From positions 1 through 8,078 of the forward strand of contig JAGOIM010000063.1 in NCBI GenBank assembly GCA_017995665.1: a stretch of 8,078 bases of DNA. The letters run 5' to 3'. The notes under the pieces are model-generated. The model saw only the letters and a program-made list of their open reading frames with translations, made no database searches and was not told the DNA's origin. Of the stretch, positions 1-5,844 are shown piece by piece (the first letter of the stretch is position 1; every line of letters starts with the position of its first letter). This DNA is from Anaerolineaceae bacterium (lineage in GTDB: Bacteria > Chloroflexota > Anaerolineae > Anaerolineales > Anaerolineaceae). A program made the position numbers and the translations under genes.

Positions 1-799
1 CAGTTTGAATGAGCAGCTCTTCCAAATCGGGCAAATCGTGACCGCTGACCAAAATGCCGGGTCCGGGAACGACACCCAAATTGACCTGAGTCGGCTCCGG
101 ATGCCCAAAGCGACCGGTATTGGAGGCATCCAAAAATGCCATCGCCTTCACGCCATATTCACCAGTTTTTTGCACCATTGCAAGCAATTCGGTCTTTCCC
201 AATTCGTCATTGGTGGTGGCTTCAAGTGCTTCCATCATGAAAGCCAAAATGCTTTCATCGCGACCGCCCACTACATAAGCATGGTCAACGTAAGCAGCCA
301 TCCCTTTCAAGCCATAAATGATCAATTCGCGCAAAGAGCGAACGTCCGGGTCAAGATCCGGATTGCTCATCACGCCAATAGTTTGTGCTTTAGCAAGCAA
401 AGTTTCGGGTTCATAATTTTCAGGATGCCAGCCGGCCCAATCGGGACCGCTGCCGGAACAATTATTGCCATGGAATTCATTGCAGCGTGCTTGTGCCCGT
501 TGGCGCAAATTGTCACGCAGTTCGATCGCTTTTTTGATCAGCTCGACAAAACGATCGGGGTCGAAATTAGCATTGGTAATCGTCGAGAAAAGTGCCTGTG
601 CAATGAAGAGATCGGTAGCGTCATCGCTGACACCCATATTGCGACCGCGATTGCCCCAAAACGAAATCCCCTTCAGCAAATAGATTAATAAATCTTGCAA
701 ACAAGCCACTTCAGCCGGCTTTCCGCACATACCTTTCTTTGCATTGCAACCCTGGTTGCGCATTGTTTCCTGGCATTGATAACAAAACATTTCAGCCAT
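1..799 (-). CDS. hcp: Hybrid cluster protein (hydroxylamine reductase / NO reductase), 5' part only
   Basis: The reverse strand encodes 266 residues starting MAEMFCYQCQETMRNQG and running off the left edge, so the C-terminal half (full proteins are about 540 residues) is missing. The N-terminal cysteines C6, C9, C18 and C25 match the motif that holds the FeS cluster of Hcp. The segment LVSGHDLPDLEELL near residues 251-263 contains H254, which aligns with the first ligand of the hybrid Fe-S-O cluster in Desulfovibrio Hcp. The other hybrid-cluster ligands lie outside the window. Family members are cytoplasmic and reduce hydroxylamine in vitro; in vivo roles in NO detoxification and protein S-nitrosylation are reported for E. 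coli. The ATG at 799 is preceded by AAGGAG (805-810) with 5 bases between, which fixes the start. It is divergent from the sugar regulator and has no evident link to it. Identity is near certain; physiological role is family knowledge. Confidence 0.95.
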   Translation of the reverse strand, partial: MAEMFCYQCQETMRNQGCNAKKGMCGKPAEVACLQDLLIYLLKGISFWGNRGRNMGVSDDATDLFIAQALFSTITNANFDPDRFVELIKKAIELRDNLRQRAQARCNEFHGNNCSGSGPDWAGWHPENYEPETLLAKAQTIGVMSNPDLDPDVRSLRELIIYGLKGMAAYVDHAYVVGGRDESILAFMMEALEATTNDELGKTELLAMVQKTGEYGVKAMAFLDASNTGRFGHPEPTQVNLGVVPGPGILVSGHDLPDLEELLIQT

Positions 800-1140
800 A
801 ATGACTCCTTTTAAATTTACAAATGGTGATGGCATAATTTTACTCGAAAATCCAAAATCGAAGATGAGCAAGAAGTCAAAAGATGGGAAAACGATTAGCA
901 GGCGAACCTCTTTTCAAGTTTGGCAAAATAGCCTTACAAAGTGGGATGAAAATTTTCTTTTATCGTTGGAGTTAGACGCTTGGATTTGGTTCTTCTTCTT
1001 TTAATTTTTTAAAGCAAACTAACGATAATTTGGGGGCGTCACAAAAATCGGACAGAAAATTGAAAGATGTTAAATCTTGCTTTCCTGCTATCTGTTTCCC
1101 GTTTCCTACCCTCTGTTCCTTTTTTCACTATATACACCAC
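800..1140. other. Divergent intergenic region, no gene recognised
   Basis: This stretch separates the divergent hcp and LacI-type genes. It is AT-rich and holds no convincing gene; a 67-codon open frame on the + strand at 801-1004 starts on the complement of the hcp ribosome binding site and has low-complexity ends. I see the hcp ribosome binding site (805-810), a small inverted repeat AAGAT-N5-ATCTT at 1064-1078, and a pyrimidine-rich tract at about 1081-1126 with repeated TTTCC/TTCC. The hcp promoter must lie here, but I found no good -35/-10 pair on the minus strand and no FNR/DNR-type palindrome. Confidence 0.6.
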
Positions 1141-1168
1141 TTGACATTCCTCCCCAAAGTGTTACACT
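1141..1168 (+). promoter_or_regulatory. Probable promoter of the LacI-family regulator
   Basis: A perfect -35 hexamer TTGACA (1141-1146) is followed after 16 bases by TACACT (1163-1168), four of six matches to a -10. Transcription would begin near 1175, about 40 bases before the start codon and just upstream of the palindrome at 1182. A TATAGT at 1168-1173 is a better -10 but would need a 21-base spacer. The -10 lies inside an 11-bp inverted repeat, AGTGT-T-ACACT (1158-1168), which could be a protein binding site. Confidence 0.6.
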
Positions 1169-1181
1169 ATAGTTAAGTTAT

Positions 1182-1193
1182 TAACGCGCGTTA
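1182..1193. promoter_or_regulatory. Putative LacI-family operator
   Basis: TAACGCGCGTTA is a perfect 12-bp palindrome centred on CpG, the usual layout of LacI-family operators. It lies just downstream of the predicted transcription start and 21 bases before the regulator's ATG, where a bound repressor would block transcription. Autoregulation by the adjacent gene is the simplest reading, but it is inferred from position and symmetry only. Confidence 0.55.
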
Positions 1194-1214
1194 GCACCTA
1201 AGGACGAGGAGATA

Positions 1215-2246
1215 ATGTCGAAAAGAGTTACAAGTCAGGATGTCGCCGATTTGGCCGGGGTTTCCCGCACCACGGTGTCATTCGTCTTGAATAAAAACCC
1301 CCACTTTACCATTCGCGAAGACACTGCCGAAAAAGTTCGTGCAGCCGCCCGGGAACTGGGTTATTATCCCAATGCCTCTGCCCGCGCTTTAGCTTCCAAC
1401 CAGACCAAAACCATCGGTCTCATCATTCCCCGGGCTGCCCAATATATTTCAACCGACCCCTTCTTACCCCAAATTCTTGGCGGGCTCTTGGAAGTTCTCA
1501 AAGTAAATAAACAAGGGCTCTTACTCGAGGCAGTCAATCACGACCAGCAGCTCGACACCTATCTCGAACTCACCCGGGCACATCACATTGACGGCATCAT
1601 CGTTATGACGCCACGTCTGGATGATCAGGGCATCCGTGCCTTGGTTGAAGCAGACATTCCGGTCGTTTTGATGGCGTCCATCCCCGGCACCTCTTTGCAT
1701 TCCGTTGATATCGACAATACTCAGGCGGCTGAGATGGCAGTCAACCATTTGATTGAACTTGGCCACACAAAAATAGCTTTTGTCACCAATGGACCCCTGC
1801 CCTACACTTCAGCCAGCCAGCGACTAGCCGGTTATCAGCAAGCTCTGCAAAAGGCTTCTATCAAGTATGATGAGCGTTTGGTTCGTGAGGCAGATTTTGA
1901 CACACACAGCGGCTACCTCGCCATGAAATCCTTGCTCGATTCTGGCCAAGAATTCAGCGCGGTTTTCGTCGCCAGTGACAACGTTGCCATGGGTGCTTAT
2001 TCGGCAATTCACGAAGCCGGGCTCTCAATTCCTGAAGATATCTCCGTGATTGGTTTTGACGATATCCCCCAATCGGCATATATTTCCCCGGCACTCACCA
2101 CAATCCACATCCCCGCCTATGAAATCGCGCAAAATTCATATCATTTGCTGATGCGATTGTTGAAACGCGATTTTCCGGAGAAGAAAGAAGTTACGCTATT
2201 GACCAAACTGGTCATCCGCCAGTCAACGCGCACTTTAAAAAGGTAA
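1215..2246 (+). CDS. LacI-family transcriptional repressor of sugar uptake
   Basis: This 343-residue protein has the standard LacI/GalR length and layout. The N-terminal helix-turn-helix spans about residues 5-27 (TSQDVADLAGVSRTTVSFVLN). It is followed by the hinge segment NASARALAS (53-61), then a periplasmic-binding-protein-like sensor domain from about residue 65. Family landmarks include R203 in the RLAGY stretch, SDNVAMG (254-260) with D255, FDD (281-283), and the C-terminal VIRQST. The ATG at 1215 follows GAGGAG (1206-1211) with three bases between, which is tight; AGGA at 1201 is an alternative. It lies 72 bases upstream of the importer's binding-protein gene on the same strand, so it most likely represses that operon until an alpha-glucoside or related sugar binds. 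The ligand cannot be read from the sequence. Family assignment is certain; target and effector are inferred from the neighbours. Confidence 0.93.
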   Translation: MSKRVTSQDVADLAGVSRTTVSFVLNKNPHFTIREDTAEKVRAAARELGYYPNASARALASNQTKTIGLIIPRAAQYISTDPFLPQILGGLLEVLKVNKQGLLLEAVNHDQQLDTYLELTRAHHIDGIIVMTPRLDDQGIRALVEADIPVVLMASIPGTSLHSVDIDNTQAAEMAVNHLIELGHTKIAFVTNGPLPYTSASQRLAGYQQALQKASIKYDERLVREADFDTHSGYLAMKSLLDSGQEFSAVFVASDNVAMGAYSAIHEAGLSIPEDISVIGFDDIPQSAYISPALTTIHIPAYEIAQNSYHLLMRLLKRDFPEKKEVTLLTKLVIRQSTRTLKR

Positions 2247-2318
2247 TTAAGGTTGCATTTTGGCCTTTTACAAACATTACTATTGAAATTGTTTCTATTG
2301 TACTGAAAGGAGTAAAAG
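2247..2318 (+). promoter_or_regulatory. Leader of the importer operon; weak regulatory signals
   Basis: The 72-base gap before the binding-protein gene carries AAAGGAG (2306-2312), six bases from the ATG. A -35-like TTTACA (2267-2272) has no matching -10 at normal spacing, and TACTAT (2278-2283) is a weak -10 with TTGCAT (2253-2258) 19 bases upstream. Two copies of CTATTG (2280-2285 and 2295-2300, 15 bases apart) flank GAAA-TTG-TTTC (2285-2295), an imperfect dyad. No CpG-centred palindrome like that at 1182 is present. The operon may have its own promoter here or be read through from the regulator gene. Confidence 0.35.
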
Positions 2319-3635
2319 ATGAAACAAAAAAAATCTATTTGGAATCTACTGGCAGTTTTGCTGGTTGCTTCCCTCGCCCTCGCCGCTTGTTCTTCTGAAC
2401 CTGCAGCCCCCACTGTCCCCGAAACTAACGGAGAAGTAGCTCCTGTTGGTGATATCGATTGCACCGGCGTAACAGCCGGAGACAGCGTTTCTATGCTCTA
2501 CCAATGGTCGGGCGAAGAAGAAGCCAAATTGACCGCCATTCTTGATCCCTGGGTTCAGGCTTGTGGCGCTGTTGTCAATCCCGAATCTTCCCGCGACCAG
2601 GCTCTGCTGGATACCCGCGTTCAAGCCGGTACCCCACCTGACATCGCCTTCTGGCAAACCACTCAACTGACCCAATACAAAGACGAACTGGTCGACTTAG
2701 ACACACTTGGTGCTAATTCTGCCAACTATGCCGGTTATTGGGGCGACCTCGGTACCGTTGACGGCAAATGGCTTGGCTTACCGGTCAAAGCTGACGTCAA
2801 AACCCTAATTTGGTACAGCCCTGCCGCTTTTGAAGCTGCCGGCTACACCGTTCCCACAACCTGGGATGAACTCGACGCTTTGGTTGAACAAATGGCTGCT
2901 GACGGCAACGTTGCCTGGTCATTAGGTATGGAATCCGGCGATGCAACCGGCTGGACCGGCACCGACTTCGTTCAAGACATTCTCCTGGTCAAACAAGGCC
3001 CCGATTATGTTTCCAAGCTTATCTCCGGCGAAATTCCTTATAGCGATGCCGGCGTACAAGAAGCCTACGAAATCTACGGAAAATGGGCTAAGGATGCAAC
3101 ATATACCGTTGCCGGTGCTGAAGGCACACTTTCAACCGGTTTCAACGACGCTATTTTGAAAGTCTTCTCTGACGTACCCGAAGCCTACATGGTGAAACAA
3201 TCCGGTTTTGCCAGCGGCACAATTTTGGGCACCTATCCCGACAAAGTCTATGGCGTCGACTATGACTTCTTCGGCGTCCCCGGTGCTCAAGGTTTGCAGG
3301 GCGGTTCAGACTGGTTGATGGCTTTCAATGACACTCCTGTAGTTCGTTCCCTGGTCAAATATTTATCTTCTGACAAAGGCGGCGAAATGTGGGCTTCTGT
3401 CGGTTTTGACTTGACACCGAATGCCAAAGGCAACGCCTCTTACACCAGCGAAGAATCGATGAAGAAAGCCGAATTGCTTTCCTCCGCATCTGGTTTCACA
3501 CCCGACATTGGCGATTCCATCCCCGGTGGCTTTGGCAGTGCCGAATTTAGTGGCATTTCAGACTTTGTGAACGGCAGCGATTTGATGACTGTTTTGAATA
3601 CCATTGCAGCCGCACAAACTGATGCATTGAAATAA
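2319..3635 (+). CDS. aglE: Alpha-glucoside-type ABC transporter, substrate-binding lipoprotein
   Basis: This 438-residue extracytoplasmic solute-binding protein belongs to the carbohydrate (CUT1) type. It starts with a lipoprotein signal: basic MKQKK, a hydrophobic stretch, and lipobox LAAC with C24 as the lipidated cysteine. A Ser/Pro/Ala-rich linker follows. The mature part contains stretches I associate with AglE-like proteins: TLIWYSPAAFEAAGYTVPTT (162-181), the region around MESGDATGW (204-212), and GGSDWLMAFNDTPVVRSL (328-345). C48 and C82 could form a disulfide. The ATG follows AAAGGAG at ideal spacing. It is first in an operon with the two permeases and would capture a disaccharide such as maltose, trehalose or sucrose outside the membrane. 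The binding-protein class is certain; the Agl subtype rests on recalled motifs and on the two permeases, and the exact sugar is unknown. Confidence 0.88.
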   Translation: MKQKKSIWNLLAVLLVASLALAACSSEPAAPTVPETNGEVAPVGDIDCTGVTAGDSVSMLYQWSGEEEAKLTAILDPWVQACGAVVNPESSRDQALLDTRVQAGTPPDIAFWQTTQLTQYKDELVDLDTLGANSANYAGYWGDLGTVDGKWLGLPVKADVKTLIWYSPAAFEAAGYTVPTTWDELDALVEQMAADGNVAWSLGMESGDATGWTGTDFVQDILLVKQGPDYVSKLISGEIPYSDAGVQEAYEIYGKWAKDATYTVAGAEGTLSTGFNDAILKVFSDVPEAYMVKQSGFASGTILGTYPDKVYGVDYDFFGVPGAQGLQGGSDWLMAFNDTPVVRSLVKYLSSDKGGEMWASVGFDLTPNAKGNASYTSEESMKKAELLSSASGFTPDIGDSIPGGFGSAEFSGISDFVNGSDLMTVLNTIAAAQTDALK

Positions 3636-3644
3636 GTTTTTTCC

Positions 3645-3675
3645 AAAAGGCGCTGGGAAACCAGCGCCTTTTCTT
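3645..3675 (+). terminator. Intra-operon hairpin after the binding-protein gene
   Basis: AAAAGGCGCTGG (3645-3656), a GAAA tetraloop (3657-3660) and CCAGCGCCTTTT (3661-3672) form a perfect 12-bp stem ending in a short T-rich run (TTTTCTT). It begins nine bases after the stop codon and ends 20-odd bases before the next start. Such hairpins after binding-protein genes commonly act as partial terminators or block 3' exonucleases, so that the binding protein is made in excess over the permeases. The T run is short and interrupted, which favours partial rather than full termination. Confidence 0.85.
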
Positions 3676-3695
3676 ACCTGTTTTACGGAGGTGAA

Positions 3696-4667
3696 ATGTC
3701 AACCGCAACAAAATCACCCACACCAACCGTAATGAGGCAGGGAAAAGTTGTTCCCTGGCTTTATTTACTCCCCGCTTTAATTGTCATGACGGTTTTTATT
3801 CTCTATCCATTAGTCAATACGGTTGGATTAAGTTTTAGTAATAAAGATGGTACCGCTTCAGCAGCAACGACCTGTACAGAAGGTCAGCCCTGTTGGGGCG
3901 TTTTTGAAAATTATCGTTATGCCCTGACCGCCGAGCTGGACATGAAAGATGCCAAAAGCACCTGGTCAAGTTTTTGGGTTTCTTCCTACGGCAATATGAT
4001 TAAATGGCTTCTTGTGATGGTTACCGGCACGGTAGGAATTGGTTTGATTTTCGCAGTTTTGGTAGACCGCATCAAGCAAGAAGCTCTGGCAAAGTCGATT
4101 ATTTTCATGCCTATGGCAATCTCTTTCGTCGGCGCTGGTGTTATCTGGAAGTTTGTTTACAATTATGGCACCTCACAAGTGCAAACCGGTCTTTTAAATG
4201 CAATCGTTACATCCTTAGGCTTTCAACCTGTCGCCTGGCTCAGCAAGATTCCACTCAACACCCTAATGTTGATTATTGTCGGCATCTGGATGTGGACCGG
4301 TTTTTGTATGACTTTGCTCTCTTCGGCGATTAAATCAATTCCCGAAGAAATCATTGAAGCCGCCCGAATGGATGGCGCAAAGAATTTTGATATTTTTACT
4401 CGCGTTCAAGTTCCGATTATCGCCCCCACAATTGTCGTCGTGATTACCACCATGGTCATTAATGTTATGAAACTCTTCGACATCGTTTATGTGATGACCG
4501 GTGGTAATTTTGGAACCAACGTCATCGCCACGCGCATGTATACTGAAATGTACACCAACTCCCAATATGGACGCGGAACGGCGATTGCGGTTATTTTGGT
4601 TTTGTTTATCCTTCCCTTTATCGTCATAAACATCCAACGCTTTAGGAAACAGGAGGCAGAGAGATGA
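3696..4667 (+). CDS. aglF: Alpha-glucoside ABC transporter permease, AglF type
   Basis: This 323-residue inner-membrane protein is a MalF/UgpA-type sugar permease. About six membrane segments are visible, near residues 19-43, 101-123, 134-157, 189-210, 241-262 and 294-315. The ATPase-contact EAA loop is E221-A-A, with G227 and P240, just before the fifth segment. An extracytoplasmic loop after the first segment carries C60 and C66, close enough for a disulfide. The ATG follows GGAGGTGA (3687-3694), a strong ribosome binding site. It lies 60 bases after the binding-protein gene, across the hairpin, and its TGA overlaps the start of the second permease in ATGA. It forms half of the transmembrane channel. 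Permease identity is certain; the Agl assignment comes mainly from the partner permease and remains likely rather than proven. Confidence 0.92.
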   Translation: MSTATKSPTPTVMRQGKVVPWLYLLPALIVMTVFILYPLVNTVGLSFSNKDGTASAATTCTEGQPCWGVFENYRYALTAELDMKDAKSTWSSFWVSSYGNMIKWLLVMVTGTVGIGLIFAVLVDRIKQEALAKSIIFMPMAISFVGAGVIWKFVYNYGTSQVQTGLLNAIVTSLGFQPVAWLSKIPLNTLMLIIVGIWMWTGFCMTLLSSAIKSIPEEIIEAARMDGAKNFDIFTRVQVPIIAPTIVVVITTMVINVMKLFDIVYVMTGGNFGTNVIATRMYTEMYTNSQYGRGTAIAVILVLFILPFIVINIQRFRKQEAER

Positions 4668-5695
4668 ACATCACAGGCACAATTCACCCCGCTGCCCAAA
4701 AAAAATCCGTTCATGGACCCAAACTGCGCAATATCGGGACATCAATTGGAATTATCATCATCCTGATCATCTGGTTGGTGCCAACCGTTGGCTTGTTGGT
4801 TACTTCTTTTAGACCGCTTGCCTTGATTAACACTACCGGTTGGTGGACCGCATTGGATGTAAATAACGGACCTGCCTCAAGCCAAAACCTTGACCCTGAC
4901 GCTACTTATGTCGAAAAACTCCAAACACGCTTTACAATTGACAACTATGTCGATGCCTTGACGGGCTATCGCGGAACGGGCACTTATCGTCAAGCTTGTG
5001 CCAGCGGAACCAAGCCTCTCGGCATGAATTGCGACCTATCAGACTTGCTCAACCCTCGTGGCATGGGGCGCGCTTTCGTCAACAGCATCATTGTGACGAT
5101 TCCGTCAACAATTTTGCCGATTATCATCGGGCTTTTTGCTGCCTATGCCTTCGCTTGGATGGATTTCAAGGGAAGATATGTCATTTTTGCCCTTCTGGTC
5201 GGTTTGCAGGTTGTCCCAATTCAAATGACGCTCGTTCCGGTTTTGCGCATGTTCGCCGGGATGGGTATCAATGGCACCTTTCCTGCGGTTTGGCTTTTCC
5301 ATACCGGATTTGGCTTACCCTATGCAATTTATATGCTTCGCAATTCGATGAGCAGCCTGCCTAAAGAATTGTTTGAATCGGCTTATTTGGATGGCGCCGG
5401 ACATTGGCAAATTTTCACGAAAATCGTTTTGCCCCTGACTACTCCGGCAATCGCATCCCTGGCAATTTTCCAATTCCTTTGGGTTTGGAACGATTTGTTG
5501 GTTTCTTTGGTCTTCCTCGGAGGTCAAAAACCAGTGATGACCTATCAAATCAGCAATATGGTAACCTCACTCGGAGCCGGCTGGCATCTCTTGACCGCTG
5601 CGGCTTTCCTATCGATGTTATTGCCCATGATTGTCTTCTTTGCGCTCCAGAAATATTTCGTCAGAGGTATGATGTCCGGAGCTGTGAAAGGTTAA
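4664..5695 (+). CDS. aglG: Alpha-glucoside ABC transporter permease, AglG type
   Basis: This 343-residue protein is the second, MalG/UgpE-type permease. The first membrane segment is near residues 25-48, followed by a long extracytoplasmic insertion (about 50-135). That insertion contains RPLALINTTGWWTAL, a stretch I recognise as typical of AglG, and cysteines C112 and C123. Five more membrane segments follow near residues 139-165, 171-196, 205-225, 260-285 and 307-328. The EAA loop is E238-S-A with G244 and I254-V-L-P257. Its ATG overlaps the upstream stop (ATGA), and AGGAGG (4651-4656) lies seven bases ahead, so the two permeases are translationally coupled and made together. No ATPase gene (AglK/MalK/MsmX type) follows, so energy must come from a subunit encoded elsewhere, as many CUT1 importers in Gram-positive-like bacteria do. 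Function is confident; the transported sugar is inferred. Confidence 0.93.
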   Translation: MNITGTIHPAAQKKSVHGPKLRNIGTSIGIIIILIIWLVPTVGLLVTSFRPLALINTTGWWTALDVNNGPASSQNLDPDATYVEKLQTRFTIDNYVDALTGYRGTGTYRQACASGTKPLGMNCDLSDLLNPRGMGRAFVNSIIVTIPSTILPIIIGLFAAYAFAWMDFKGRYVIFALLVGLQVVPIQMTLVPVLRMFAGMGINGTFPAVWLFHTGFGLPYAIYMLRNSMSSLPKELFESAYLDGAGHWQIFTKIVLPLTTPAIASLAIFQFLWVWNDLLVSLVFLGGQKPVMTYQISNMVTSLGAGWHLLTAAAFLSMLLPMIVFFALQKYFVRGMMSGAVKG

Positions 5696-5725
5696 ACTTA
5701 AAGCTCGAAGCAAGAGCACGAACAA

Positions 5726-5737
5726 TTAAACGTTAAT
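5726..5737. promoter_or_regulatory. Possible LacI-type operator upstream of treS
   Basis: TTAAACGTTAAT contains a CpG-centred AACGTT core (5729-5734) with flanking TA pairs and one mismatch, similar in form to the AAACGTTT cores of many LacI-family operators. It differs in spacing from the palindrome at 1182, so the same repressor need not bind both. It lies just upstream of the inverted repeat and the treS -10. Confidence 0.25.
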
Positions 5738-5740
5738 AAT

Positions 5741-5796
5741 CAAGCCCCCTCATCATCACAAAAGCCAGTTCTAAGGCGATTGCGAAAGGGGGCTTG
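5741..5796. terminator. 10-bp inverted repeat between aglG and treS
   Basis: CAAGCCCCCT (5741-5750) and AGGGGGCTTG (5787-5796) pair perfectly over 10 bp around a 36-base loop, which has an inner GCC/GGC pairing (5764-5766 with 5775-5777). It starts 45 bases after the aglG stop. No T run follows on either strand, so a classic intrinsic terminator is doubtful. It could instead protect the 3' end of the importer mRNA or hinder read-through into treS. It covers the place where a treS -35 would sit. Confidence 0.45.
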
Positions 5797-5808
5797 CTAA
5801 CCACAAAA

Positions 5809-5814
5809 TATAAT
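5809..5814 (+). promoter_or_regulatory. Perfect -10 element (TATAAT) upstream of treS
   Basis: TATAAT lies 30 bases before the preferred treS start and would give a leader of roughly 20-25 bases. At 16-18 bases upstream there is only the G-rich arm of the inverted repeat, and the nearest TTG-type hexamer (TTGCGA, 5780-5785) is 23 bases away. No extended -10 TG is present. If it is used, it probably needs an activator. Confidence 0.45.
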
Positions 5815-5828
5815 TGTCCCTTAGAATG

Positions 5829-5836
5829 AAAGGTGA
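5829..5836 (+). promoter_or_regulatory. Ribosome binding site that decides the treS start
   Basis: AAAGGTGA ends eight bases before the ATG at 5845. The alternative in-frame GTG at 5833 lies inside this same motif and has no other ribosome binding site ahead of it, so the ATG is preferred. Confidence 0.6.
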
Positions 5837-5844
5837 CCGAAAAC

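Noticed and set aside
5..688. Long + strand open frame opposite hcp (227 codons)
   Set aside because: It is antisense to a clearly conserved hcp reading frame, has no recognisable domain, and its composition is explained by the opposite strand's codons.
801..1004. 67-codon + strand frame in the intergenic region
   Set aside because: It starts on the complement of the hcp ribosome binding site, has no ribosome binding site of its own, and ends in a run of Phe/Trp from AT-rich DNA.
2236..2270. Possible terminator after the regulator gene (AAAAGG...CCTTTT)
   Set aside because: The six-pair stem is AT-rich with a loop of about 20 bases and no T run, too weak to call.
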